From NCBI RefSeq assembly GCF_937468385.1, contig NZ_CALBWS010000019.1, positions 1 to 64,000 of the forward strand: a stretch of DNA of 64,000 nucleotides, given 5' to 3'. The DNA comes from Neobacillus rhizosphaerae. GTDB lineage: Bacteria > Bacillota > Bacilli > Bacillales > Cytobacillaceae. This document shows, piece after piece, positions 26,157 through 34,323 of this stretch (within the stretch, counting starts at the first letter, position 1; every line of letters starts with the position of its first letter). The notes under the pieces were generated by a model, which worked only from the letters and a program-made list of their open reading frames with translations, did no database searches and was not told the DNA's origin. A program made the position numbers and the translations under genes.

Positions 26157-26417
26157 TTATACTTGCCAAGGCCACGGGGAGTCTCTCCAGTTCCAAGGGT
26201 ATCCGGAGTAGCTGTTTCCATATTGTAATAATGGGCCAAATTGGCTTTCAAAGGTCTTTTTGATTCGTTTTCTTTCCTTAGTAAACTGATTAAATTGTTG
26301 AATTGCCTCCATATCGTCAGGATGGGTATCTAAATATAAAGTTAGTTCTATTAATACAAAGTCAACTGCTTGAAGTTGCTCCATTATTTGATAATATTCG
26401 GCAGGGACCTGGGTCAT
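26157..26417 (-). CDS. cotJB: Spore coat protein CotJB
   Basis: The 86-residue product begins with a helical pair ('YYQIMEQLQAVDFVLIELTLYLDTHPDD'), has a basic segment, and ends in an aromatic tail (SGYPWNWRDSPWPWQV). These are features of CotJB. It overlaps cotJA by four bases (ATGA), with GGGGGG just before the start. It is the middle gene of cotJABC. Confidence 0.92.
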   Translation of the reverse strand: MTQVPAEYYQIMEQLQAVDFVLIELTLYLDTHPDDMEAIQQFNQFTKERKRIKKTFESQFGPLLQYGNSYSGYPWNWRDSPWPWQV

Positions 26418-26644
26418 ATTTCCCCCCCTCTTTTAGCTTTCTCGAACGAATTGTACCAAGGGTCATAAAAATCCTTCCAGAGCGTACCCGCCTTTAGTGC
26501 TTCAAGTGGAGAAAATTGTGGAAGATTCGGTGGTTGGAAACTCATATATAAATGAGGTGGAGTGGAATAGGTTTTTTCAGTCACTGGTTGGCAAGGGTCA
26601 AATGGACTCGCATAAGGATAATACGATTTAAAATGTGTATTCAT
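26414..26644 (-). CDS. cotJA: Spore coat protein CotJA
   Basis: The 76-residue proline- and tyrosine-rich product ('YYPYASPFDPCQPV', 'TPPHLYMSFQPPNLPQFSPLEALKAGTLWKDFYDPW') matches CotJA. The ATG at 26642-26644 follows GGGAGGGCT; a start nine codons upstream would include that site. It heads cotJABC, normally a sigma-E operon. A TCATATTA stretch lies about 20-40 bases upstream on the minus strand, but I cannot assign a clear sigma-E promoter. Confidence 0.92.
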   Translation of the reverse strand: MNTHFKSYYPYASPFDPCQPVTEKTYSTPPHLYMSFQPPNLPQFSPLEALKAGTLWKDFYDPWYNSFEKAKRGGEI

Positions 26645-26789
26645 AGTAGCCCTCCCATTAAACAATATCATTTAATAATATGAATTTTTTCTATTTACAT
26701 GACATAAAACTTTAATAAATTAAAGGGTTTTTTCAATAACTGTCGAAGTATTATATTTAGGTAGGATACTTACTTTGAGGTGATGGAAA

Positions 26790-27425
26790 TTGTTCGTTAA
26801 AAATATTATGATAGCAAAGCATGAATGTATTACGGCGCAAGCAAATGCTACACTGAAAGAAACTTTAGAAATTCTAGAAAAGCACCATATTGATGGTATA
26901 CCGGTGTTAAACGAGGAAAAATATTTAGGTGTTGCAACAAGGTATAAAATTTATGAAAGTTATTTTCAGTCTAACCAACAAAAGGATGAATATTTAAGCT
27001 CAACGTTTGTTAAAGATGTTGTCACACACCAAGAAAAGTTTTTAGAGGGTGGAGAATTATTTGAGAGAACACTTCTTGATTTAAAGGATTTTCCTTTATT
27101 AGCCGTTGTGGATCCAAAACAAAATTTTCTTGGTATTATCACACGTTCGGATGTTATCAGTTCATTTGAAAGTGCTTTTGGCGTTAACCGCCCAGGTGTT
27201 AGGATTGCTTTTACATCAGTTGAAACCGAAGGCCGTATTGCTCGTCTTTCTGAAATTGCCCATCAATTCCATGAGCATATCATTTCACTTGTTACTTTCG
27301 ATGAAACGGATAAACTTGTTCGAAGAATTGTGATGAAAATTGAAAAGAAAGACAATATTGACAGGTTTACCAGGAAGCTTGAAGAACATGGCTTCCGAAT
27401 CTTAAGTATTCAAGAAGACGAATAA
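26790..27425 (+). CDS. CBS-domain pair protein with C-terminal ACT-like region
   Basis: The 211-residue product has two CBS motifs: residues about 1-60 ('IMIAKHECITAQANATLKETLEILEKHHIDGIPVLNE') and about 75-125 ('FPLLAVVDPKQNFLGIITRSDVI'). An ACT-like C terminus ('GRIARLSEIAHQFHEHIISLVTF') follows. The layout resembles AcuB but the sequence is not close enough to name it. Such proteins usually sense adenine nucleotides. The start is TTG, after GAGGTGATGG. It is monocistronic, divergent from cotJ, with its own terminator. Confidence 0.8.
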   Translation: MFVKNIMIAKHECITAQANATLKETLEILEKHHIDGIPVLNEEKYLGVATRYKIYESYFQSNQQKDEYLSSTFVKDVVTHQEKFLEGGELFERTLLDLKDFPLLAVVDPKQNFLGIITRSDVISSFESAFGVNRPGVRIAFTSVETEGRIARLSEIAHQFHEHIISLVTFDETDKLVRRIVMKIEKKDNIDRFTRKLEEHGFRILSIQEDE

Positions 27426-27448
27426 AACCAATTAGAAAAAATATTAAT

Positions 27449-27482
27449 CCTTCTCATACATGAATATGGGAGGGTTTTTTTA
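27449..27482 (+). terminator. Intrinsic terminator after the CBS gene
   Basis: ATCCTTCTCATA pairs with TATGGGAGGGTT around CATGAA, followed by a T tract. Confidence 0.8.
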
Positions 27483-27557
27483 TGTTTGCAATAACAATTA
27501 TCCATGTTTATGGTATGATTTCCGTATGAAATTTGGTTGGAAAAGGGGAACAAGATA

Positions 27558-28337
27558 ATGATTATATTTTTGGTTATCCTGGTCATTTTAGGGGGAGCCC
27601 TACTCCTTATATATATGGTTCGCCAAGCTTTTTTAAATAAGGTGATGGAGCATGAATTACTTTTTCCAGACTTTCCTGAATCCTTTGGAAAAGTTTCACT
27701 CTTTTTTATATCGGATATTCATCGGCGAACCGTATCGGATGTCATAATTAATGCTGTTAAGGGGAAGGCTGATGTGGTCATCATCGGAGGGGATTTAACA
27801 GAAAAAGGTGTTCCTTTTGATAGAGTGAGAGCAAACTTGCTGAAATTAAAGCAAATTGGCCCAGTCTATTTTGTGTGGGGAAACAACGATTATGAAGTGG
27901 ATTTTCGTTTATTGGATGCGATTCTGCTCGAGTCAGGTGTAAAGGTTTTAGATAATACTGCCGTTACCTTTGAATCAGAACAAGGAGAAAAAATATGTTT
28001 GCTCGGAGTCGATGACCTGAATCAGGAGCGGGACCGGCTTGATTTGGCTCTTTTAGATGCACACGAGAAAAGTTTCAAAATATTAGCAAGCCACTACCCA
28101 AGTATTACAAAAAAAATTCACTCCCAACATGAAATTCGACTAGTTCTAAGCGGTCATACCCACGGAGGGCAAATACATATTTTCGGATTTAGCCCCCAAA
28201 AACGGGGTTGCATAAAAAAATTAGAAAATACAATTTTACTCATTAGTAATGGTTTTGGAACAACTTCTCTTCCTTTAAGGCTAGGAGCACCAGCTGAAAC
28301 TCATCTCATCACGCTTAGGAAAGGTAATAATCGTTAG
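27558..28337 (+). CDS. ypbG: Membrane-anchored metallophosphoesterase YpbG
   Basis: The 259-residue product has one N-terminal helix (residues 2-22) and a calcineurin-like phosphoesterase domain. Metal-binding motifs in order: 'ISDIHRR', 'GGDLTE', 'GNNDYE' (GNHD/E block with N for H), 'ASHYPS' and 'SGHTHGGQIHI'. The best start is the ATG at 27558 after AAAAGGGGAAC; a TTG seven codons upstream is possible. Substrate unknown. Synteny with ypbG-ypbH-gudB supports the name. Confidence 0.87.
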   Translation: MIIFLVILVILGGALLLIYMVRQAFLNKVMEHELLFPDFPESFGKVSLFFISDIHRRTVSDVIINAVKGKADVVIIGGDLTEKGVPFDRVRANLLKLKQIGPVYFVWGNNDYEVDFRLLDAILLESGVKVLDNTAVTFESEQGEKICLLGVDDLNQERDRLDLALLDAHEKSFKILASHYPSITKKIHSQHEIRLVLSGHTHGGQIHIFGFSPQKRGCIKKLENTILLISNGFGTTSLPLRLGAPAETHLITLRKGNNR

Positions 28338-28416
28338 TATGATTTAGACAATTCACCAATAGAACCCTATGGCATACACTGAAAACAAGAGTTATGTCAC
28401 GGCAGGGGGCAAAAGC

Positions 28417-28998
28417 ATGCGCTTGGAACGCTTAACGGCCAATAAGATAAAAATTTTTTTAACTTCTGATGATTTGTTTGAAAGAGGTCTCTCCAAAGAA
28501 GATATCTGGAAGGAATCAAGTAAATGGAATCAGCTCTTTCACGATATGCTAGAAGAGGCGAGTGAAGAATTTGATGTTGACATACAGGGTTCTGTAGCAG
28601 TTGAAATTTTTTCTCTTCAGGCCCAAGGTATGATTTTAATTATTACCGTCGAGGAAGTAAAAGAGGACGAAGAATTAATGTATGATGGTTTTATTGAAAT
28701 GCAAGTAAGGGTTGAAGGCTGTGAAAATCTCTTATATGAGTTTGGAGAATTTGAGGACATTATTAATCTGTCAAAAAGACTGTCCTATACAGATATTTTT
28801 GGAGGCAGCCTTTATGAAATGAATAACCGTTATTATCTTTTGATGGATAGGGTAGAAACAGTAAATAAAGAAAAGGCAGCTTGTATTTTATCAGAATTTG
28901 GTAACCCCTCCATTCTCAGTCCATTCGTTCTTGCTGAATATGGTAAAGCTATCATTGAAGATAAAACGGTGGAAACCATACTCCATTTTTTTAAATAA
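28417..28998 (+). CDS. mecB: Adaptor protein MecB (YpbH, MecA paralogue)
   Basis: The 193-residue product has the MecA-family N-terminal target-binding head ('MRLERLTANKIKIFLTSDDLFERGL') and the C-terminal ClpC-binding domain ('LYEFGEFEDIINLSKRL', 'GGSLYEMNNRYYLLM', 'LSEFGNPSILSPFVLAEYGK'). It should present substrates to the ClpCP protease. The ATG at 28417 gives the standard N terminus and follows GCAGGGGGC; an ATG 16 codons upstream is poorer. Confidence 0.88.
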   Translation: MRLERLTANKIKIFLTSDDLFERGLSKEDIWKESSKWNQLFHDMLEEASEEFDVDIQGSVAVEIFSLQAQGMILIITVEEVKEDEELMYDGFIEMQVRVEGCENLLYEFGEFEDIINLSKRLSYTDIFGGSLYEMNNRYYLLMDRVETVNKEKAACILSEFGNPSILSPFVLAEYGKAIIEDKTVETILHFFK

Positions 28999-29013
28999 AT
29001 AGTATAAAGTAAA

Positions 29014-29037
29014 TAAGGGGCCAAGCGCCCCTTTTAT
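29014..29037 (+). terminator. Intrinsic terminator after mecB
   Basis: AAGGGGC pairs with GCCCCTT, followed by TTATG. Confidence 0.7.
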
Positions 29038-29099
29038 GTGTTTGGAAGAAAGGGATTATGGGGTTATTATTTTTAAAAATTTTATTTTGGAAAATTTAA

Positions 29100-29114
29100 A
29101 TGGCAGCGTTTACA
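29100..29114. promoter_or_regulatory. cre-like site upstream of gudB
   Basis: ATGGCAGCGTTTACA fits WTGNAANCGNWNNCW with one mismatch, 120 bases before the gudB start and next to AT-rich promoter-like DNA. CcpA control of a catabolic glutamate dehydrogenase would be sensible, but a single degenerate match is weak evidence. Confidence 0.3.
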
Positions 29115-29234
29115 TATTAACACTATAAAATAATGAAAAGTGTGTTTTTCTTCTTGCATAAATCAATTAAACGTGTATACTTGTGTCTGAAAGCGGACAA
29201 CATTCGTAAAAGTGATTTCTTAGGAGGATTACAA

Positions 29235-30512
29235 ATGGTAGCCGAAAAAGCTAATGAAAAGACTAATCAAGAGGAAAAGCATGATGTGTTGAAATCAACA
29301 CAGACTGTTATTCATAAGGCCCTTGAAAAGTTAGGTTATCCTGAAGAGGTATACGAGCTCTTGAAAGAGCCGTTACGTTTGATGACAGTTAAAATTCCAA
29401 TTAGAATGGACGATGGTTCAATAAAAATATTTACGGGCTACCGTGCGCAGCATAATGATGCAGTTGGGCCGACAAAAGGTGGAATCCGTTTCCACCCAGG
29501 TGTGACAGAAACAGAAGTAAAAGCGCTTTCCATTTGGATGAGCTTGAAGTGCGGCATCGTTGATCTACCATATGGCGGTGGTAAGGGTGGAATTGTTTGC
29601 GATCCTCGAGATATGTCATTTAGAGAGCTTGAAAGATTAAGCCGTGGATACGTACGAGCTATCAGCCAAATTGTAGGACCAACGAAGGATATTCCAGCAC
29701 CAGACGTGTTTACAAATTCGCAAATTATGGCATGGATGATGGATGAATATAGCAGAATTGATGAATTTAACTCTCCTGGATTTATCACTGGTAAGCCGCT
29801 TGTGCTTGGAGGCTCACATGGACGTGAATCGGCAACGGCAAAAGGTGTGACCATCTGTATTCGCGAAGCAGCTAAAAAGAAAGACATTCAAATTGAGGGT
29901 GCAAGGGTTGTTGTTCAAGGCTTCGGTAACGCGGGAAGCTTTTTAGCGAAATTCATGCATGATGCTGGGGCAAAGGTAATTGGAATTTCTGATGCCTACG
30001 GTGCATTACATGATCCAAACGGACTTGATATTGATTATCTTTTAGATAGACGAGACAGTTTTGGAACGGTTACTAAATTATTTAATAACACGATAACAAA
30101 TAAAGAATTGCTAGAACTAGATTGTGATATTCTTGTTCCTGCTGCCATTGAAAACCAAATTACAGAAGAAAATGCTCATAATATTCGTGCAAGTATCGTT
30201 GTGGAGGCTGCCAATGGTCCAACCACTTTAGAGGCTACGAAAATATTAACAGAGCGGGGAATTCTTCTCGTACCAGATGTGCTTGCATCTTCAGGTGGGG
30301 TTACCGTTTCTTATTTTGAGTGGGTTCAAAATAACCAAGGGTACTATTGGTCAGAGGAAGAAGTAGAAGAAAAACTTGAAAAAATATTGGTTAAATCCTT
30401 TAAAAATATTTATGACACTGCCCAAACACGCCGTGTTGATATGCGTCTTGCTGCCTATATGGTCGGTGTAAGAAAAATGGCAGAAGCAAGCCGTTTCAGA
30501 GGCTGGATATAA
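29235..30512 (+). CDS. gudB: NAD-specific glutamate dehydrogenase GudB/RocG type
   Basis: Deaminates glutamate to 2-oxoglutarate and ammonia. The 425-residue product has the catalytic segment 'VDLPYGGGKGGIVCDP' (Lys117) and the Rossmann dinucleotide fold 'VVVQGFGNAGSFLAKF'. The region 'TEVKALSIWMSLKCG' (93-107) lacks the 3-codon duplication that inactivates gudB in B. subtilis 168, so this enzyme should be active. The ATG at 29235 follows AGGAGG; a start 34 codons upstream is not supported. Confidence 0.94.
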   Translation: MVAEKANEKTNQEEKHDVLKSTQTVIHKALEKLGYPEEVYELLKEPLRLMTVKIPIRMDDGSIKIFTGYRAQHNDAVGPTKGGIRFHPGVTETEVKALSIWMSLKCGIVDLPYGGGKGGIVCDPRDMSFRELERLSRGYVRAISQIVGPTKDIPAPDVFTNSQIMAWMMDEYSRIDEFNSPGFITGKPLVLGGSHGRESATAKGVTICIREAAKKKDIQIEGARVVVQGFGNAGSFLAKFMHDAGAKVIGISDAYGALHDPNGLDIDYLLDRRDSFGTVTKLFNNTITNKELLELDCDILVPAAIENQITEENAHNIRASIVVEAANGPTTLEATKILTERGILLVPDVLASSGGVTVSYFEWVQNNQGYYWSEEEVEEKLEKILVKSFKNIYDTAQTRRVDMRLAAYMVGVRKMAEASRFRGWI

Positions 30513-30536
30513 TAACTTAAACATTGAAACATAAGT

Positions 30537-30571
30537 AAAAAACTCCTATCATAAGACGGTAGGAGTTTTTT
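30537..30571 (+). terminator. Intrinsic terminator after gudB
   Basis: AAAAACTCCTA pairs with TAGGAGTTTTT around an 11-base loop, continuing in T residues. Confidence 0.9.
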
Positions 30572-30612
30572 GATGAAAAATATATACGTTTTAGTTAAGG
30601 AGTGTATCCATT

Positions 30613-31596
30613 TTGCAAATTGAGGATAGTATTATCGTTGGGGGAGGTCCGTGCGGCTTAGCAGCGGCTATAGCCCTACAGGAAATTGGGAAAACACCTC
30701 TAATCATTGAAAAAGGTAATGTTGTGAACGCTATCTACCATTACCCTACACATCAAACTTTTTTTAGTACAAGTGAAAAGCTAGAAATTGGTGACGTCCC
30801 ATTTATCACTGAAAGTTATAAACCGAAGCGAAATCAAGCGCTCGTCTATTACAGAGAGGTAGTCAAGAAAAAGGGACTGCGGATTAATGCGTTTGAAAAG
30901 GTATTAGATGTCGCTAAACAACCGGATGATCTATTTCAAGTAACGACCAATAAACATACTTATTTCACACGATATGTGGTCATTGCGACTGGTTATTATG
31001 ATCATCCAAATTATATGAACGTTCCAGGCGAGGATCTTCCAAAGGTCTATCATTATTTTAAAGAAGCCCATCCATATTTTAATAAAGATGTGTGTGTTAT
31101 TGGCGGGAAAAATTCAAGTGTTGATGCAGCGCTTGAACTTGTAAAGGCCGGAGCAAGAGTGACTGTGTTATATCGAGGTAAAGAATATTCTCCTAGCATA
31201 AAACCATGGATTCTACCTGAATTTGAAGCGTTAGTTCGAACAGGAACCATTTTAATGGAATTTAATGCTCATGTGAAAAAAATTACGGATAATCAAGTGA
31301 TTTATACAAAAGACGGTGAAGAGAAAGAAGTAAGGAACGATTTTGTCTTTGCTATGATAGGATACCATCCAGATCATCAATTTTTAAAAACAATAGGTGT
31401 GAAAATTGATCAGGAATCAGGAAGACCATTCATTAATCCTGATACAATGGAAACAAATATTAATGGTATTTATATTGCAGGCGTTCTTGCTGCAGGAAAT
31501 AATGCGAATGAAATTTTCATTGAAAATGGCAGGTTCCATGGTGAACAAATTGCACGTTCTATCACAGACACTGAAGTAAAGGGTGATAATAAATGA
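30613..31596 (+). CDS. bdr: Bacillithiol disulfide reductase Bdr (YpdA)
   Basis: A 327-residue FAD/NADPH flavoprotein of the YpdA group that reduces bacillithiol disulfide. The N-terminal FAD motif is GGGPCG (10-15), whose Cys14 is the conserved redox residue. The NADPH fold is at 'VCVIGGKNSSVDAALELVKAGARVTVLYRG', and 'IYIAGVLAAGNNANEIFIENGR' closes the FAD site. The start is TTG, after TAAGGAG. The stop overlaps the ansA start (ATGA). Confidence 0.93.
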   Translation: MQIEDSIIVGGGPCGLAAAIALQEIGKTPLIIEKGNVVNAIYHYPTHQTFFSTSEKLEIGDVPFITESYKPKRNQALVYYREVVKKKGLRINAFEKVLDVAKQPDDLFQVTTNKHTYFTRYVVIATGYYDHPNYMNVPGEDLPKVYHYFKEAHPYFNKDVCVIGGKNSSVDAALELVKAGARVTVLYRGKEYSPSIKPWILPEFEALVRTGTILMEFNAHVKKITDNQVIYTKDGEEKEVRNDFVFAMIGYHPDHQFLKTIGVKIDQESGRPFINPDTMETNINGIYIAGVLAAGNNANEIFIENGRFHGEQIARSITDTEVKGDNK

Positions 31597-32549
31597 AAAA
31601 GGTTGTTTTATTAACAACAGGCGGGACAATAGCTAGTAAACCAAATAAGGAATCTGGTAAATTAGCTTCGGGTGCCTTAACCGGTGAAGAACTGGCAGCA
31701 ATGTGCCAATTACCAAAAGATATTAAAGTGGTTGTTGAATCAGTCTTTCAAAAAGCAAGCATTCATATTACCTTTGAAGATTTACTTGTCTTAAAGAATA
31801 AGATTGACGATTATTTCCAGGATGAGACGGTTTGCGGTGTCGTGGTAACACACGGTACCGATACAATGGAAGAAACGGCCTACTTCCTAGATTTAACGAT
31901 TAAAGACGACAGACCAGTAGTAGTAACAGGTTCGCAGCGGTCTCCTGAAGATTTAGGAAGTGATGTGTATATTAATTTAAGGCATGCGATTTATTCAGCC
32001 TGCTCAGTTGATTTAAAGAGTGCGGGCACCGTTGTTGTCTTCAATGAACGAATTTTTGCTGCAAGATATGTAAAAAAAGAACATGCTTCCAATATTCAAG
32101 GGTTTAATGCATTTGGGTTTGGTTACCTTGGCATCATTGACAACGACCAGGTCCATGTCTTTCAAAAACCAATTAACCGCGAGCATTTTGAAATTAACAT
32201 TTCGATTCCACAGGTTGAAATTATTAAATGTTATATTGGAGCAGATGGGAAATTTATCAAGGCTGCCAGAGAGGCAGGCGTTGGCGGGATTGTCCTTGAA
32301 GGTGTAGGACGTGGCCAGGTGGCTCCTAAAATGATGGAAGAAATTGATAAGGCTATTAATGCTGGAATCAAGTTGGTCGTAACCACAAGTGCAGAAGAGG
32401 GTTCTGTGTACACAACCTATGACTACGAAGGAAGTGCTTATGACCTTTATAATAAAGGTGTAATCCTTGGTAGTGACAATGATAGCAAAAAGGCAAGAAT
32501 AAAATTAGCCGTTGCGATTGCTAGCGGCTTGGAGAATATAAATTTTTAA
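31593..32549 (+). CDS. ansA: L-asparaginase (type I-like)
   Basis: Hydrolyses asparagine to aspartate and ammonia. The 318-residue product has both threonine motifs: TTGGTIAS (8-15, nucleophile Thr12) and 'VTHGTDTMEETA' (85-96, Thr89-Asp90), with the catalytic Lys region around 'VVFNERIFAARYVKKEH'. There is no signal peptide, so it is cytoplasmic. It is translationally coupled to bdr, unlike in B. subtilis where ansA is with ansB elsewhere. The paralogue name is therefore less certain than the function. Confidence 0.88.
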   Translation: MKKVVLLTTGGTIASKPNKESGKLASGALTGEELAAMCQLPKDIKVVVESVFQKASIHITFEDLLVLKNKIDDYFQDETVCGVVVTHGTDTMEETAYFLDLTIKDDRPVVVTGSQRSPEDLGSDVYINLRHAIYSACSVDLKSAGTVVVFNERIFAARYVKKEHASNIQGFNAFGFGYLGIIDNDQVHVFQKPINREHFEINISIPQVEIIKCYIGADGKFIKAAREAGVGGIVLEGVGRGQVAPKMMEEIDKAINAGIKLVVTTSAEEGSVYTTYDYEGSAYDLYNKGVILGSDNDSKKARIKLAVAIASGLENINF

Positions 32550-32668
32550 GTCGATATATTATCATGAAATGTTTAATAATAGGAATATTTCAAGTGGAAT
32601 AATCTATCATTTTCAATATGGAGGTTACATGGTACGATTAAGAAAATGGATTTGAAAAGAGGTTCATC

Positions 32669-33358
32669 ATGCTGGGAATTTTATCGGCTGGAGTTGCCCC
32701 CGGTCTGGCTTTACTTTGTTATTTTTATTTAAAAGATGAATATGAGCCAGAGCCAATTTCCTTTGTATTTCGTACATTTTTGTACGGTGTTTTATTGATG
32801 TTTCCTATCATGTTTATCCAGCATGTACTTGAAACAGAGCATTTGGTGAACTCTCATCTTTTCGATGCGTTTCTTAGCTCAAGCCTGCTTGAAGAATTTT
32901 TTAAATGGTTCATCCTTTTTTATGCTGTTTATCAGCATGTTGAGTTTGATGAACCTTTTGATGGAATTGTCTATGGAGTAGCTGTTTCCCTTGGTTTTGC
33001 AACGGCAGAAAATATTTTATATTTACTTGCAAATGGGATTCAACATGCGATGACACGTGCTTTACTACCTGTTTCTAGCCATGCCCTTTTCGGGGTAATT
33101 ATGGGCTTTTATATTGGAAAAGCAAAGTTTACTGAAGGAAAGAAAGGAAAGTGGGTTATATTCTCTCTGCTTTTGCCTTTTATTCTGCATGGAACCTATG
33201 ATTATATTTTGATTTCTCTAGAAAATTGGCTGTATATAATTTTTCCGTTTATGATTTTCCTTTGGTGGTTTGGATTGCGAAAAGTGAAAAAAGCTAAAGC
33301 TTTAAGCGCCAATCATTTTAAAAAACAATATCAAGTCCAAAAAACTCTTCATTCTTGA
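32669..33358 (+). CDS. prsW: Site-1 type intramembrane metalloprotease PrsW
   Basis: In B. subtilis PrsW makes the first cut in the anti-sigma factor RsiW and so activates SigW. The 229-residue multi-pass protein carries the family motif EExxK (Glu75-Glu76 in 'LLEEFFKWF'), followed by '[27 protein letters not shown]' and '[21 protein letters not shown]' with conserved His. Its place before sleB agrees with ypdC/prsW. It ends inside its own terminator. Confidence 0.92.
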   Translation: MLGILSAGVAPGLALLCYFYLKDEYEPEPISFVFRTFLYGVLLMFPIMFIQHVLETEHLVNSHLFDAFLSSSLLEEFFKWFILFYAVYQHVEFDEPFDGIVYGVAVSLGFATAENILYLLANGIQHAMTRALLPVSSHALFGVIMGFYIGKAKFTEGKKGKWVIFSLLLPFILHGTYDYILISLENWLYIIFPFMIFLWWFGLRKVKKAKALSANHFKKQYQVQKTLHS

Positions 33359-33372
33359 TGAAGGGTTTTTTA
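33341..33372 (+). terminator. Intrinsic terminator of prsW
   Basis: AAAACTCTTCA pairs with TGAAGGGTTTT around TTCTTGA, followed by TTTATT; its 5' arm lies in the last prsW codons. Confidence 0.8.
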
Positions 33373-33397
33373 TTTATTCCATTTTAAATGGAATAAA
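33373..33397. promoter_or_regulatory. Perfect 25-base palindrome between prsW and sleB
   Basis: TTTATTCCATTT and AAATGGAATAAA flank a single T. It lies directly after the prsW terminator and 64 bases before sleB, so it may be an operator for sleB-ypeB or a second hairpin. Confidence 0.4.
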
Positions 33398-33460
33398 AAC
33401 ACGGATATAACAAAAAATAGAGTTACTGTTAAAAAGACTCACTTTGGGGGTTATTATTCC

Positions 33461-34309
33461 ATGTTAAAGAAAAAAATCTTAATAAAACTCTTCATACTAA
33501 TCTTTTTTCTAACTTTTCCATTATCATTTTTGGAAAATAATGAGGCTCAAGCTTTCTCCAAACAGGTAATTCAAAAAGGAGCTGTTGGTGATGATGTTAT
33601 TGAACTACAATCTAGGCTTCAATATATTGGATACTATAATAGGAAAATTGATGGAGTTTTTGGTTGGAGTACATATTGGGCGCTAAGAAACTTTCAATAT
33701 GAATTTGGGCTGCCAATTGACGGGTTGGCAGGGGCGACAACTAAAGCAAAACTAGCCAAGGTTAGCAAATATAATGAACAAGTTGTAAAAAAACAAATCA
33801 ATTCCGGGAAAAAGTTTACCCATTACGGTGGAGTTGATCAAAGCAAGCAAAGTAAACCTAATAACAAAGCTCCTGCGGCCAAAGCACCAGCCAAACAAGC
33901 TGCTTCGAAAGCCGCACCCAAAAAACCAACAGCTGCAAACACTCCAAATGGATATTCGCAAAATGATATCCGCTTAATGGCGAATGCTGTTCATGGGGAG
34001 TCAAGAGGAGAATCGTATACAGGTCAAGTTGCCGTAGCCGCTGTTATTCTGAACCGTGTAAATAGTTCATCGTTTCCTAACACCGTTTCTGGGGTTATTT
34101 TTGAACCTGGAGCCTTTACAGCTGTAGCTGATGGGCAGATTTGGCTTACCCCCAATGAATCTTCAAAAAAAGCGGTAGTCGATGCAATCAATGGATGGGA
34201 CCCAACCGGTGAAGCATTGTACTATTTTAATCCGGATACTGCCACAAGTGGGTGGATATGGGGAAGGCCGCAAATAAAACGAATTGGCAAACATATTTTT
34301 TGCAAGTAG
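33461..34309 (+). CDS. sleB: Spore cortex-lytic enzyme SleB
   Basis: A lytic transglycosylase stored in the dormant spore that degrades cortex during germination. The 282-residue product has a signal peptide (to about residue 31), a peptidoglycan-binding domain (about 38-98: 'GDDVIELQSRLQYIGYYNRKIDGVFG') and a Lys/Ala/Pro-rich linker (about 126-160). The catalytic domain has the likely acid Glu180 in 'NAVHGESRGESYTGQVAVAAVILNR'. The linker is longer than in B. subtilis. It is followed 14 bases later by its partner ypeB. Confidence 0.95.
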   Translation: MLKKKILIKLFILIFFLTFPLSFLENNEAQAFSKQVIQKGAVGDDVIELQSRLQYIGYYNRKIDGVFGWSTYWALRNFQYEFGLPIDGLAGATTKAKLAKVSKYNEQVVKKQINSGKKFTHYGGVDQSKQSKPNNKAPAAKAPAKQAASKAAPKKPTAANTPNGYSQNDIRLMANAVHGESRGESYTGQVAVAAVILNRVNSSSFPNTVSGVIFEPGAFTAVADGQIWLTPNESSKKAVVDAINGWDPTGEALYYFNPDTATSGWIWGRPQIKRIGKHIFCK

Positions 34310-34323
34310 AGAGGTGAATTGAA

